Below, piece after piece: positions 9,401-18,645 of a stretch of 64,000 nt of DNA. The number at the start of each line of letters is the position of its first letter. Position 1 is the first letter of the stretch. Both the position numbers and the translations under genes were made by a program. Source of the DNA: Mesostigma viride (lineage: Eukaryota > Streptophyta > Mesostigmatophyceae > Mesostigmatales > Mesostigmataceae). Below the pieces are notes generated by a model that was not told the DNA's origin, did no database searches, and worked only from the letters and a program-made list of their open reading frames with translations. The stretch covers positions 2,829,021 through 2,893,020 of the forward strand of contig RPFO01000165.1 in assembly GCA_009746045.1 (NCBI GenBank). The letters are read 5' to 3'.

Positions 9401-9528
9401 ATGCTCACAACGGGCAAATGCGCGATGTAAGATGTGGTCCTGCTTGTCAAGGTCGCTCGAAACAGGTCGGCAGTCACGCCTGATACGTCTCGTGAAAGCG
9501 TCACGCGTATGGTAAGAGTGTTGGACAT
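6487..9528 (-). CDS. Ig-like and LamG-like domain fibre/adhesin protein
   Basis: 1013 aa. The N-terminal ~170 residues are two Ig-like units matching the 349-aa paralog. Residues ~200-370 form a concanavalin-A/LamG-like module (FHLAVTNEGSAFKVYKDGALIGSS is the typical hairpin). Another Ig-like stretch follows at ~380-540. Two further LamG-like modules occupy ~555-790 and ~795-1013; each starts with DPQIWLDFADA or FPDIWVDFSDV and ends in YYQRALSDVEMAIINAALMAKWA or YYNRVLSTDARAAIHSLLVTKWA, the family's final helix. LamG folds bind glycans or proteins, so a role in attachment to the host surface is likely. No transmembrane segment is seen. Confidence 0.75.
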   Translation of the reverse strand: MSNTLTIRVTLSRDVSGVTADLFRATLTSRTTSYIAHLPVVSIAPVSASVYDITIDKSGVSATVAAGTITLYLPAGVLDAAGDTNADTWVTVDFLQATPYQPSIQVSTRAPDQGAVKYMKADITFPRDVTGFASDSIKIRQQAPESAKGWKFELGDECPCLTRGLFTGVFAGPLGDSLVPLSMLSSGADTYRWEFTESAESTVGTPAKSFTGGGDPLVVADGVIKVGEGASPVTSGLPYGTFTLSVLVIPQQDLSTSTGGDKDLIEYGYADVKVTNDGHLRFYDGNNAFTTTATVDSAPFHLAVTNEGSAFKVYKDGALIGSSNDSYMGYGQLRLSQGVAGWSIWYTDARVIAGTAVSDSNTLVYGWRETYSQRKAREFCLEFDLDTTEVPKGSLNVAVEEGAATDANDKASSANNTTIEYPEPLRFSLSFQDVVGRALDPTGNGLQNWFQMVVTWNRAVSDFQTSGFQVKYVRAGVEPVTVPVTKVTPASSSGATYTLLVDKTEVGGDDGFIGLEVYKETVFDAVAPTVSNAYLVRYHLFVYAESPFLDPQIWLDFADAGTLYTDTSKTTLVTGDGQRIRAAKSKTINQYTFSGNCWYVLTPSSRHVLFKISYQGLRQEQIMHHGAHSLFYVAKKGAYKPWHSILNIEDGDSIPADYHRVAGQSLGSSHSNRPFVTGWLNTYDDVNGQITIYDTGLTWPVFFVVSVRYTSDKKTAWRNGVIVDHKEGVDVSTRSRPDATVLLNDARGEVEFGEFLYYQRALSDVEMAIINAALMAKWAAALLGFPDIWVDFSDVSTMYQDVEGAVAVTSNGQYIQSIKSKSSTERIFAAPSVDDRPTYIKSSTEVYASFTDSDSLVMDAVMPVGPYTLFYVARKGISPASHTAIWIGREDESYINHGISEGVFSSGVNSHITIFPHSDPWSKFYLITELHATNASGNRTVWKDMVQLGTVSGAMPNVASDAKMHINGVGLSPSGPTEGYCDYAEILYYNRVLSTDARAAIHSLLVTKWAALL

Positions 9529-9559
9529 GGTACAGATGCCTCCTGTATAGGTAAGATGT

Positions 9560-12500
9560 TTATGGGACGATGTACGCGGAGGTTATTCGGGCGCGAGTGG
9601 AGAGGGAATTAGCTCCCGGAAGCGCGACACTTCCGATCACAGGCTGATCGTTATACTGAGATACGCCTGCGGCTCCAATCGGCCCCTGCAGTGCCCTTGG
9701 GCCGTATTCCAACTGCCACTTTTTGTCGCTGGACAAAACGTCATAAGTCCGGAGTGTGTAGAGCTCTGTGACTGGATCAAAAGAAAGAATTGTGTAATTT
9801 ATGGGCGTTTTAACAGGGCTAACCCCCGTGTCGGTCACCACATACAGAGTCGGCCGTACGGTAGATACGGGGGGATCTGGCGTCGGAGTTATCGTGTAAG
9901 TAAACACGGACGGCCACCCAAGTGAAGGCTGGTTCATGGCAAGGACAAACGGGGTCGGAGCGAATGACGGGCCGAAGTCTATTATCGTCCACGTGAGGAC
10001 GCACTCTTCGTTGCTGAACCCCTCCGCGTCCACCGGGGCGAGATCCTTGGGCAAAGTCAGTGTGATGGTACCGGGAGCCCCGGCGAACCACGCGACATCG
10101 ACGGGCAGGCGAAACATGTCAGTATTGTTCGGGGTCAATCCCAGAGAGAACGTACCCACCGCGAGCCCTGTCGCTTCGATGTTGTTTGTCTTAAATGACA
10201 TCGTGACTTTTCTAACCCCGTTTTCGGTCAGGGAGTTTAGAGAGTCCATTATGGATGCAGCACTTGGGTAATCTCTATCTCCGTCCTGAGGCATGTACTG
10301 GATATCTAACATAACGGGATTCGACAACACGCCGGAAAGTGTGGAAGCTTCTACCCAGAACCGCCATCTCCACAGGGGGGGGAGGGAGACGACTAACGGA
10401 TTCTGCCACATACTGGACTCCGTGGCAAAATTTTTCACGCCCGCGGAGTCTTCAAAAGTATCCCGCGATATGGACACCTTTAAGGACGTGGCTTCTTTGC
10501 TAAATTTAGTGATGCGTGCGACCGCCGACCAGACCATGGATCCGGGTTCGCCTCTAGTGAAAGAAACCAACTCGTGAGTGGTTGGGGCATAGGTGACAGG
10601 TAGTACCGCGTCTGACGTGATGCTGCCAAGTATCGTAAAGTTGCTCTCGGTGACGTCGAGAGTGGGCAATCGATGACACGAGGAGAAGTCGAACGTGACT
10701 AGAAACTCCTTTGTGTTGGATGTGGATCGAATGTAAACGCGGGGTGTCGGCGTGGGCGTGTAGAGAAAGCTGACACCATCCACGAGGAGTTGGCCGGTCA
10801 AGCCTCTTTTAGTCGGAGGCCACAAAAGCAAGGCATCGTTTTGCGTCCGTACTACCCGATTGCTGGCCTCTGTAGGGGTTATGTTGATTTCTGCTGCAAT
10901 GTCAAATGATGGAGAGATTTTTTGAGACGGCGTGGGAACAGTGTACTCAAACGTCGCGGTATCTTCCTGTCCGTCAATTGTGCCATATCCCAAAAATGAA
11001 GGCACCGCCTGATCAGAAGTCCTGACCACCTCATTAGAGACGTATGTGTGCTGTGGATAGACAAGCTTGAAGAACAGTTTAGGGTCGGTTTTCAGTAGCG
11101 TGTCATCGTCCGATTTGGGAGCAGAAGAGAACTTCAGAGTCACTTTGATCTGACTGCCGGAATAGTGACTGAGTGTGGGTGTGATAAAGTTGAGGAGGTT
11201 TGGGAGAGTGATCTGCTGTGTGTCGATCGCCGCGTCGATGAACAAGGACAGTGAGAGACCCACGTCTCCAAACTGGTGGCTGAAATAATTGGTTTTTGTT
11301 TCAAACTTGATAGCCAGTTTGGTCGGGTTTTCGAGGCCGCCGCTCGGGAGGGCAAAAAATGGAACGACGCGGTACCGAGCCACCATCTCGCTTGCGTACA
11401 GATAGGTCGAGTTTGCGATGTAGGACAGTGACCAGCCGGTGAGAGGGGGGCGCGACGTTTCGAAGTCATTGAGTATAGTCGCTTTTGTGACAAAATTGAC
11501 GTCATGAGGCCCATCCGTACGTGGGGCGTTGTTGTAATGGGTGAGAGATCCGCGGAGAGAAAAGGTGACCTCGATCTGATCGTCCTCCCCTTCCACCTCG
11601 TCAATAGCGATCGCTCGCACTGCGAACCCGGAAGTAGTCGCGATCACGTCGGAGACAGCGCTCGGGAACTCCGCGCGCTCGCTGGACACCTGGAACGACG
11701 ACCACTGGAACGCGACCTGTATCTGCGACCCTGTCTGCCCGCTCCAGTTCGACGCGGACAGTTTGGCCGAGTACGTGAAACTCTTGTCACCGGCGCTAGA
11801 GACGAACCGAACGTTGGCGGTACGCGTGTACGATTCGTACTCCCCTGAAGGAGGCGTCTTCGGCACGTGCTCCTTCACCAGCGCGCTCCACCCCGCGGAC
11901 CCCGAGTCTATGACGGTCTCGGTGGATGACTGGGGGTTCGCGGTAAACCCCTCAGGAGCGATAGCGAACGTGACCGTGAATCTTAACTCGTAAGGGTTGG
12001 AAACGTTCGGGTATCCCGGGTCCAGTGTGACCAGGACGGATTGTGTCGGGGTTCGGTTGTAGCTCGTAACATAACTGTACGGGGTGGAGACCCTACCGAC
12101 CTCGAACAGCCCATTTCCAACGTTGAACGTGTCGCTGAATGCGAAGTCCGGAACGGCGAATTTGATGCTGCCTTGGTTCGGTAGCAACGTCGTCGTGACG
12201 GTAAATCTGATTCTTATTTTTGTGGTGGTGGCTTTCGTAACGGCTACGACCCCGTGGTTGGTTCCGATAATTTGTTCGTTCACTGGTTTCCCGGCATTGT
12301 CTGTTTGGGTCCAAAAGGATAGAACGGGGATAACGTTCTGCGCTATCCACGTGGGAGTATCGCTGATACCCCTCACATAAGGTATATCGACTTGAAAAAC
12401 GTTTGTCGGCGTCTCAATCGAGCCGGTACTGGCGACCACGTTTTTATCGTCAGGTACCAGGAAGCCGAAGGGCATTAAGGTGGCGTCATTTTCCGCGGTG

Positions 12501-15313
12501 TAGGGGGAGACCTCAAAAGATGTTCCCGCAAAATACCTACTCGTTGCCTGGCTGGGCCGGAACCTGTTCCCCGCGATGGTCACCTTGAATTTTGCGTCCA
12601 CGCTTGGAGGGGGGAAATTTTCGACTTTGCCACCATCGCGAGTGTTCCGCACCCACGGTGTCACGACTATGTCAAGGTACATGTTGTTCGGATCCTTTGC
12701 CTTGTACTGCACCAGGAGAGGGAGAAGGGGGGTCTGGGAGTACTCGACGACTATGCCTTTATTCGCCGTGCTCGACCCGCTCACGTTTCGGAATCCGAGC
12801 AGACTGCTAACGTCTGCCAAGTCGGCAGCCAAAACCGCGAATCGCGTGGAAAACTGGATCCGCAGATCGAAGGAACTGACGTTGGGGGTCGTTACCGAAC
12901 TCTGCCCACCGGACCTGTAAAGATCGCGAGTTACCGTGACTCCTTCGACCACGTACGCCGTGGACTCCGTGGGCAGATCGGTGCTCCTCGATATTGGTGC
13001 CCCTGTCCATGCCTGCATGGTGATGCCGTAGGTATCGGCGGGTGTCAAGTCATGACGCGGAGTCACTCTGAGGGTGAGCCGGGCCGCGTTTGCGCTGCCC
13101 AACGCGGCGATGGCGGCGGTGAGGTTGTACCGCATGACTCGCTGAGTGGGCGAATTAGCGTACGTTGTCGGCGTCGGGTCGGTCGTAGTTATGGACCCGA
13201 CCAGTTCGGATCCCGTAACGGACCCTGAAAGAGTGTCTACCACCACGTCTGCGTACGCGTGTCCGGAGCCCGCCTGCATGGCGCGGGTGTAGTTAAACAC
13301 CACGTAGAGGTACCCGTTGTTCTGCCAATCCGCGTTGTTGAAAGCGACGAGCGCATCGCTAAGAAGGGGTCGGTTGGTGGGGGCGGTAAATGTTAACGGA
13401 GTCCCCACCATCTTGGTGATGGGGTGAGTGGTCATCGGCTGCCCTTGGGAGTTGTTGACGGTGGCAAACAGGGCACCAGGGGCCAGGGATAGAAGGACCC
13501 CCTTGATCCCGCTGTCTAGCGGGGCGGTCTTGATCTTGCGAAAGTCTACCCTGAACTGGAGGGTCTTAGCAGCGGTCAGCTCGGGGGCGGGATTTGCTAC
13601 CACCTCCCACTTGCTCGCGTCGTACGCCTGCCACTGGTGTGAGGAGGCGTCCACGCGCGCCGAGAGTGCCGACTGCAACGTTGCGGTAAATTCCTGACCC
13701 AGGGCTGCGATGTCTTTGTCGAAAGTGAGCGAGAACTGAGCCACGTCAGCGGACGTCAACGTGACCGTGTACTGTTGGAGATTCAGCGTATCCTCGGTGC
13801 GGAGATCCATGTCCCATCGCTGGTGTTTTGATTCGCATCCGAGGGCGAGGGCGTTTCGTACAGCTGAAGACGTTATGTAAACCTCAAACTCGGCCTGATA
13901 CGCTCCGTCGGGCACGGGTGCGGTCAAAACAATCCTCAATATCTTTCGCTCTCCGTTGCTGTCGTTGGCCAAGCTCGCTGTGAGAGCCCCGCCTCCGTTC
14001 ACGTATGTCGAGGGCTGGGAAAAAAAGTCTGGAGCATTGAATCGCGCGCTTGCGGACACTTTGTTCGTTATCACGCCGTTGGTTCCGTACGTGTCGTCGA
14101 GGACGCTCTGGGACACGTAGTCGAAAGTGACGGCGACAGTGTCCGGGGCGGAAGCACCCAGAACCGGTGTCTGGGGACTGAGGACAAACAGGTCTTCAGG
14201 CACCGCGAAAGGGAAGGATGCCGTCTTTTGGGTGTACAGATGGCCAGCTGAGGACACAACCCCTCCCAAAATCATCGGGACCGTGACTAACACCTGTCCC
14301 TGCGTGCCTTTCGCGATCACGTCCGGGATGGTGAGGACGAAGCGAAACGTGCGGCTATCCCCCGACACGTTTGTCAAACCGGACACGGCGTCGCTCAATG
14401 GTAGGGTGCTGCTGTAGACGAAACTGGCGTTCACGTCGTTTGCCGTGAACGAGCCGGTAGCCACGTCGGAACCGAACACGACGGTGACCTCTTTCACTCT
14501 GTGCGTGCTGGTCAACGGGTCGCCGCCCTGGTCGAGCACGGTTATGCTCGTGATTTCGTCGAGGGTGACCCCCCCGATGGCTTGCACCTCGGCCTGGAGC
14601 GCGTTCAACTCCGTGCGCAGGCCGCTTATCAACGAGTCCGGCTTGTCACGCAGCTCGTTATAGCTTCCTGTAAAGAAGCCGGAGACCTCGTGCCCCCTGA
14701 ATCCCACCCGGTCCACGTTCAGACCGCCCGTGATGACCACCCTCTGCTGGTTACCGCCCACGTTCGCCACGGGCTGTGTCGCCCCGAACATGTACCCCTG
14801 AGACGCCCCGGCGGTATTTGCGAGGTACTTGAGGACCGGTCCGTCGTTCGGGGACGCCGTCACCGCGTCCGTGTCGAATCCCGTGACGCCTTGGAACGCC
14901 CCTCCCGCGTTGTTGAAGGTTATGCTGTCGACGTCTAGCCCGCCTCTCACGACCACCCTCTTGGTGTTGCCCTGAAGCGTCGCCGCCGCCGTGGCGGGGT
15001 TGACGAATGCGATCCTCGAGTTGTCCTCCGCGGGGAACCGCCACACGTACGGGGAGGCGGTGAACGACCCCGTGAAGGGTTTGTACAGGTCTGAAGCGGC
15101 CGGGAGACGGGCCAGCAGGTCCGGGTCCAGCTTCTCTGTCGTGATCGCCCCGTCCGATATCTGCAGGCTCGACAGTGGCGCGTTGTTCACGCGGAGGGTC
15201 TGCGCGCTGATGTCCACGCTCGGGGCGGACAGGGAGATGCCGAACTTGGACATCAGCTTCATCTCCCCGTTGTCGCACCGAAACACGCGGTTGTTGATCT
15301 CTCTGCTCTCCAT
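9560..15313 (-). CDS. Giant multidomain tail-fibre-like protein with many Ig-like repeats
   Basis: 1917 aa, the largest gene in the window. Residues 1-250 look like a phage-style fibre head: an ISDGAITTEKLDPDLLARL segment, VVRGGLDVDSITFNNAGG repeated as VVITGGLNVDRVGF, and FTGSYNELRDKPDS, the motif common in tail fibres. A short coiled coil (GLRTELNALQAEVQAIGG) follows. From ~260 to the end there are a dozen or more beta-sandwich units, recognisable by recurring I/V-x-V-T-F/L-x-F patterns and turns such as TFDKDIAAL. It is the first gene of the minus-strand fibre cluster, facing the DUF5767-type gene across 76 bases. The frame is intact over 5.7 kb, in contrast to the split genes that follow. 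Confidence 0.75.
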   Translation of the reverse strand: MESREINNRVFRCDNGEMKLMSKFGISLSAPSVDISAQTLRVNNAPLSSLQISDGAITTEKLDPDLLARLPAASDLYKPFTGSFTASPYVWRFPAEDNSRIAFVNPATAAATLQGNTKRVVVRGGLDVDSITFNNAGGAFQGVTGFDTDAVTASPNDGPVLKYLANTAGASQGYMFGATQPVANVGGNQQRVVITGGLNVDRVGFRGHEVSGFFTGSYNELRDKPDSLISGLRTELNALQAEVQAIGGVTLDEITSITVLDQGGDPLTSTHRVKEVTVVFGSDVATGSFTANDVNASFVYSSTLPLSDAVSGLTNVSGDSRTFRFVLTIPDVIAKGTQGQVLVTVPMILGGVVSSAGHLYTQKTASFPFAVPEDLFVLSPQTPVLGASAPDTVAVTFDYVSQSVLDDTYGTNGVITNKVSASARFNAPDFFSQPSTYVNGGGALTASLANDSNGERKILRIVLTAPVPDGAYQAEFEVYITSSAVRNALALGCESKHQRWDMDLRTEDTLNLQQYTVTLTSADVAQFSLTFDKDIAALGQEFTATLQSALSARVDASSHQWQAYDASKWEVVANPAPELTAAKTLQFRVDFRKIKTAPLDSGIKGVLLSLAPGALFATVNNSQGQPMTTHPITKMVGTPLTFTAPTNRPLLSDALVAFNNADWQNNGYLYVVFNYTRAMQAGSGHAYADVVVDTLSGSVTGSELVGSITTTDPTPTTYANSPTQRVMRYNLTAAIAALGSANAARLTLRVTPRHDLTPADTYGITMQAWTGAPISRSTDLPTESTAYVVEGVTVTRDLYRSGGQSSVTTPNVSSFDLRIQFSTRFAVLAADLADVSSLLGFRNVSGSSTANKGIVVEYSQTPLLPLLVQYKAKDPNNMYLDIVVTPWVRNTRDGGKVENFPPPSVDAKFKVTIAGNRFRPSQATSRYFAGTSFEVSPYTAENDATLMPFGFLVPDDKNVVASTGSIETPTNVFQVDIPYVRGISDTPTWIAQNVIPVLSFWTQTDNAGKPVNEQIIGTNHGVVAVTKATTTKIRIRFTVTTTLLPNQGSIKFAVPDFAFSDTFNVGNGLFEVGRVSTPYSYVTSYNRTPTQSVLVTLDPGYPNVSNPYELRFTVTFAIAPEGFTANPQSSTETVIDSGSAGWSALVKEHVPKTPPSGEYESYTRTANVRFVSSAGDKSFTYSAKLSASNWSGQTGSQIQVAFQWSSFQVSSERAEFPSAVSDVIATTSGFAVRAIAIDEVEGEDDQIEVTFSLRGSLTHYNNAPRTDGPHDVNFVTKATILNDFETSRPPLTGWSLSYIANSTYLYASEMVARYRVVPFFALPSGGLENPTKLAIKFETKTNYFSHQFGDVGLSLSLFIDAAIDTQQITLPNLLNFITPTLSHYSGSQIKVTLKFSSAPKSDDDTLLKTDPKLFFKLVYPQHTYVSNEVVRTSDQAVPSFLGYGTIDGQEDTATFEYTVPTPSQKISPSFDIAAEINITPTEASNRVVRTQNDALLLWPPTKRGLTGQLLVDGVSFLYTPTPTPRVYIRSTSNTKEFLVTFDFSSCHRLPTLDVTESNFTILGSITSDAVLPVTYAPTTHELVSFTRGEPGSMVWSAVARITKFSKEATSLKVSISRDTFEDSAGVKNFATESSMWQNPLVVSLPPLWRWRFWVEASTLSGVLSNPVMLDIQYMPQDGDRDYPSAASIMDSLNSLTENGVRKVTMSFKTNNIEATGLAVGTFSLGLTPNNTDMFRLPVDVAWFAGAPGTITLTLPKDLAPVDAEGFSNEECVLTWTIIDFGPSFAPTPFVLAMNQPSLGWPSVFTYTITPTPDPPVSTVRPTLYVVTDTGVSPVKTPINYTILSFDPVTELYTLRTYDVLSSDKKWQLEYGPRALQGPIGAAGVSQYNDQPVIGSVALPGANSLSTRARITSAYIVP

Positions 15314-15384
15314 TGCGTTACCTTAGGCTCTCCTTTTTTTTTCGGTGCGTTCGAAACGGGCTCCAAATTATGCGCGCCACAGGT

Positions 15385-16691
15385 ATACCATGACGACCAA
15401 ACGCGTGCCATTGACCTGCTGGACAACGACCACGAGGCGCACACGCAGACGGCCCCCGTCATCCGCGGCGCCCACCTGGACGGGGTCGAGATCGTGGACG
15501 ACGACGACCTGGACATCGCGGATCCGGGACCCGCCAAGTCGCGGCACGGGAGGAGGCACCACTCCAAGAGGCACTCGAAGAAGCACGGGGACGGCGGCGC
15601 CGACAAGGGGTACGACCAGCTGGCCAACCCCAAGAAGGCCAAGTCCCCGTTCGCGGCCCCCGCCACGACCGCCCCCAAGCCCGACACCGCCGAGGACGAC
15701 TTTGCCGCGTACTACGAGGACATGTACGGCGGCGGCGGGGACGACTTCTACGACGACTTCGGTCCGCCCCCGCGGACGTGGTGGAAGACGAGGCGGTGTA
15801 CCGCCCCAGCAAGGAGGAACTGCACAAGGAGAAGGTGGAGCTGCTCCAGAGGCTGCACCGCCTCAAGGACAAGGGCATGGCGGTCCCCCAGTTCGACATG
15901 CGCTCCGACCTGGACGAGATCCGGTTCGAGCACGAGAAGATCGTGAGGACTCTCGAGACCAAGAACGCCATCAACACCATGCGACAGATGCTGGTGGCCA
16001 CCACGTCCGCGCTCCAGTTCCTCAACAACCGGTACGACCCCGTGGGCCTCAAGCTCGACGGCTGGTCCGAGACGATCATGGCTAACGTCACCGACTACGA
16101 CAACGTGTTCGAGCGCCTCTACGAAAAGCACCGCCACCGCGTGTCCATGCCCCCGGAGTTGGAGCTCATGCTCATGTTGGGCGGGTCGGCCATGATGTTC
16201 CATATGTCGGCGTCCTTCGCCAGCTCCGGGCTGCCCTCCATGTCCGATATCGCCAAGACCGACCCGGAGCTCATGAGGAGTCTGCTCAAGGTGATGATGG
16301 CCAAGCAGGAGGGGGGGGGCACCCCCAGGCGCCGCCACCTCCCCCGCCGCCCCCCGCCCAAGACACCGCTAACGGAGGGCAGTACGTCATGCGAGGCCCC
16401 ATGGCGTTCGGGGGGGCGTTCGGGGGCGCCGCCGGGCCGGCCCCGAGGCCCGAGATACGCATCCCCGTCAACATGGACCGCATCGTGGAGGACGCCGTAT
16501 CCCCCGCGGGGTCGCTGACCGATGCGGTGGTGCGGGTGATCGAGGACGACGGCGAGAGCGTCACCGGGAGCCTCGTGGGCGCGGACATCGACAACGTGAA
16601 GACCGTGCAGGTGGCCGGGGAGAAGAAGAGGGGCAGGAGGGGCGGGAAGGGCAAGAAGGACGACCCCACCAAGGTGGTGCTGGACCTGTGA
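15385..16691 (+). CDS. DUF5767-type giant-virus core protein, split by three frameshifts
   Basis: Three overlapping frames give one protein of about 430 aa. Segment 1 (~15,390-15,770) is acidic then His/Lys-rich, ending in GGGGDDFYDDFGP. Segment 2 (15,778-~16,313) carries the recognisable domain: KEELHKEKVELLQRLHRL, SALQFLNNRYDP, KLDGWSETIMANVTDYD, MPPELELMLMLGGSAMMFH. I know this pattern from a family conserved across mimiviruses, marseilleviruses and phycodnaviruses (DUF5767, as I recall). Segment 3 (~16,315-16,691) is a Pro-rich linker plus a basic tail. The breaks lie near the start (~15,395), in a C/G run near 15,770 and in the ten-G run near 16,310-16,320. Two of three breaks are in homopolymers, so sequencing error is at least as likely as decay. 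Confidence 0.7.
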
Positions 16692-16721
16692 AAAAAAAAG
16701 CACCCGTGTATATATGACACC

Positions 16722-17428
16722 ATGGTCACGAAGACTGGTAGGCGTGCTCTGCCCTCACGAGGGCGGGGACGAGATGCCGCAAGTCGTGCGTGCCCGGATA
16801 CAGAGCGTGCGGCCAACACGCCAGGAACCGTCGCGCCGTGTGGAGGCACCGGGTCAGGGCAGGCGGGGTCTCCGACGACGAGGAACCATCCACCCCTGGG
16901 CGCGACCTTGCCAAATGGTCTGGTGGCGATGATGACCTACAAAACGAGGACTTGGACTACTTGATAGACTACCAGGCGGACTTCGAAAAGACCAATTTTC
17001 GCGACTTACCAGAGGGCGCGGTGGACCACATCCTGAGATTTTTACCCGATAGCGTAAAAGCGCGTTGGGGCGAAACCAACAGACAAAACAATCGTATGGT
17101 CAACGAAATCATACATGACGATTCTAAGCGACTGTGGACCGCGATACAGGAGGGGATCAGACAGAACACGGAGGCCATCTCGAGCATCGACAAGGCTCGA
17201 AAAGAGTTGTGGCCGGAGTATAAGGCGGCAAAACTTAACAACGATCTTCCTCGTAAAAACGCGCTCAGTAAGGCGTTGATCGCGTTAGAGGACCAAGGGC
17301 GAGATTTGAGCACTCTGTTGGAGGCTAATGGACTGGCGATGGAGTTTGAGAGACCGAGGTACTTGTCCTCGCAAATCCTCGCGCGCAACTCGAGAGCCCG
17401 TGCCATGGCCCCCACACGGTTTAACTAA
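16722..17428 (+). CDS. Small zinc module plus F-box-like protein, one frameshift
   Basis: The ATG at 16,722 opens MVTKTGRR, but the downstream coding frame is shifted; a single missing base near 16,744 would connect them. After that point the frame reads CSALTRAGTRCRKS...YRACGQHAR, matching the giant-virus Cys-x-Ala...Gly-x-x-Cys...Cys-x-x-His zinc module also seen at 26,210-26,428. Later comes an F-box-like motif, FRDLPEGAVDHILRFLPDSV, then ~120 helical residues. A zinc module joined to an F-box suggests a viral adaptor to the host ubiquitin system; this is inference. GTATATATG lies 6-14 bases upstream of the ATG, too close for an ordinary TATA box but similar to elements before other starts here. 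Confidence 0.55.
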
Positions 17429-17488
17429 CGCGGATAGACTCGGGTATCCTATACCGATTCTAATGTGAATGGAAGTGTATATGCGCCC

Positions 17489-18582
17489 ATGGCCTCTAAG
17501 AAGCAGGACTCCCTGCGAGCCGACAACGTGTACGTCCAGAAGGGCATCCTGCTCAACGACTCCAACATGCTCACCCGTCTCAACCCCTTCGAGATGGGCC
17601 GGTTCTTCAAGTTCGTGTCCACCGTGAGCGAGATGGGCCACAACATCCTCGAGTTCCAGATCCTCAACCCCGTCACCGGGGCGTACGAGGCCCTGGGCTC
17701 CATCGCGCCCGAGTACAGGCAGCTGCCCAAGCACTATGACGGGGAGGACTACCGCCCCACGTACATGAAGATAGCCGAGTACTGCGACGACGACCTGCCG
17801 CTCGACAGCACCCAGAGCTGGACCTTCAGCGACCGCGCCGGAGAGCTGGCGCCCTTCGCGAAGGACTCGCAACTGCCCTCCTCCTACGAGTGGAGGCTCG
17901 CGGAGAAGGAGGCGCTCCTGGCCGGCCTGCGCGCGACCGTGAGACAGATGGCCGCGAACGCGGGGACGCAGGACTACGGCGACTGGACCTTCGACGCGAG
18001 CGGTGTGGCTCAGCGCAAGCTCACCGTCACCTACCGAGCGGGGGGGCACTTCCCTCGCGAGCTCCTGCTCCTGGTCCCCTCCGCATTCCCACTGAACAAC
18101 AAATACGTGGTTCAGATGTACATGTGGCTGCCCCTCGTGGTGCAGGCCCACGTCCCCGCCATACTCGAGCTGTCCATCGCGCACCACCAGCACCTGTCCA
18201 ACCCCGTTTACGCCCTCAACAACCCCCTGTTCTCGCCCTCCCCCCCGCCATCCTGCCGCAATGGAGCGGGACCACCTTCCGGGTGGTCGTGGTGCCGAAC
18301 AAAACGCCCGCCCAGTCCGGCCCCGTCCTCATGGACATCGGGAAGGTGACCTGGGACAACCCGGGCGGGGGCGTCACCGGGCTGAACGGCGTGCTGGCCT
18401 CCTCGAAGGTGGTGCAGGCGACGGATCCCAATCAGCAAAAGTTTTTGGATGACGCCGACCCGGACAAGCGGTGCCCCGTGATCATCACGTCCGCCAACAA
18501 CCTGATAATATTTACCGACCAGCGCCCGATAGAGTTCACTGTGCACGCGGAGGGGGTGCCTACTTCCTTTGTGTACAGGTGA
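17489..18582 (+). CDS. Probable virion structural protein, one homopolymer frameshift
   Basis: About 364 aa from ATG 17,489. The first frame runs to about 18,240 and the second continues to the stop at 18,580-18,582. The switch lies in a seven-C run (18,239-18,246), so a one-base error is likely. The protein is beta-rich with YRAGGHFPRELLLLVPSAF, NKYVVQMYMWLPLVV and, after the switch, GTTFRVVVVPNKTPAQSG and VIITSANNLIIFTDQRPI. I do not recognise a double-jelly-roll capsid signature and do not call it the major capsid protein. Context beside the DUF5767-type gene suggests a particle component. The ATG is preceded by GTGTATATGCGCCC. Confidence 0.55.
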
Positions 18583-18587
18583 AGAAC

Positions 18588-18628
18588 AATAAATGGGTAT
18601 TTTCATTCAATAACACAAATGCTTTATT
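18588..18628. terminator. Overlapping convergent polyadenylation signals
   Basis: AATAAA at 18,588-18,593 serves the plus-strand virion gene, six bases after its stop. TTTATT at 18,623-18,628 is an AATAAA on the minus strand serving the KFPG-family gene whose stop is at 18,646. Only 63 bases separate the two stops. Confidence 0.6.
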
Positions 18629-18645
18629 AACTCAGGCAACGGACA

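Noticed and set aside
17489-18582. Major capsid protein
   Set aside because: Beta-rich virion-type protein, but I see no recognisable double-jelly-roll or HK97 signature.
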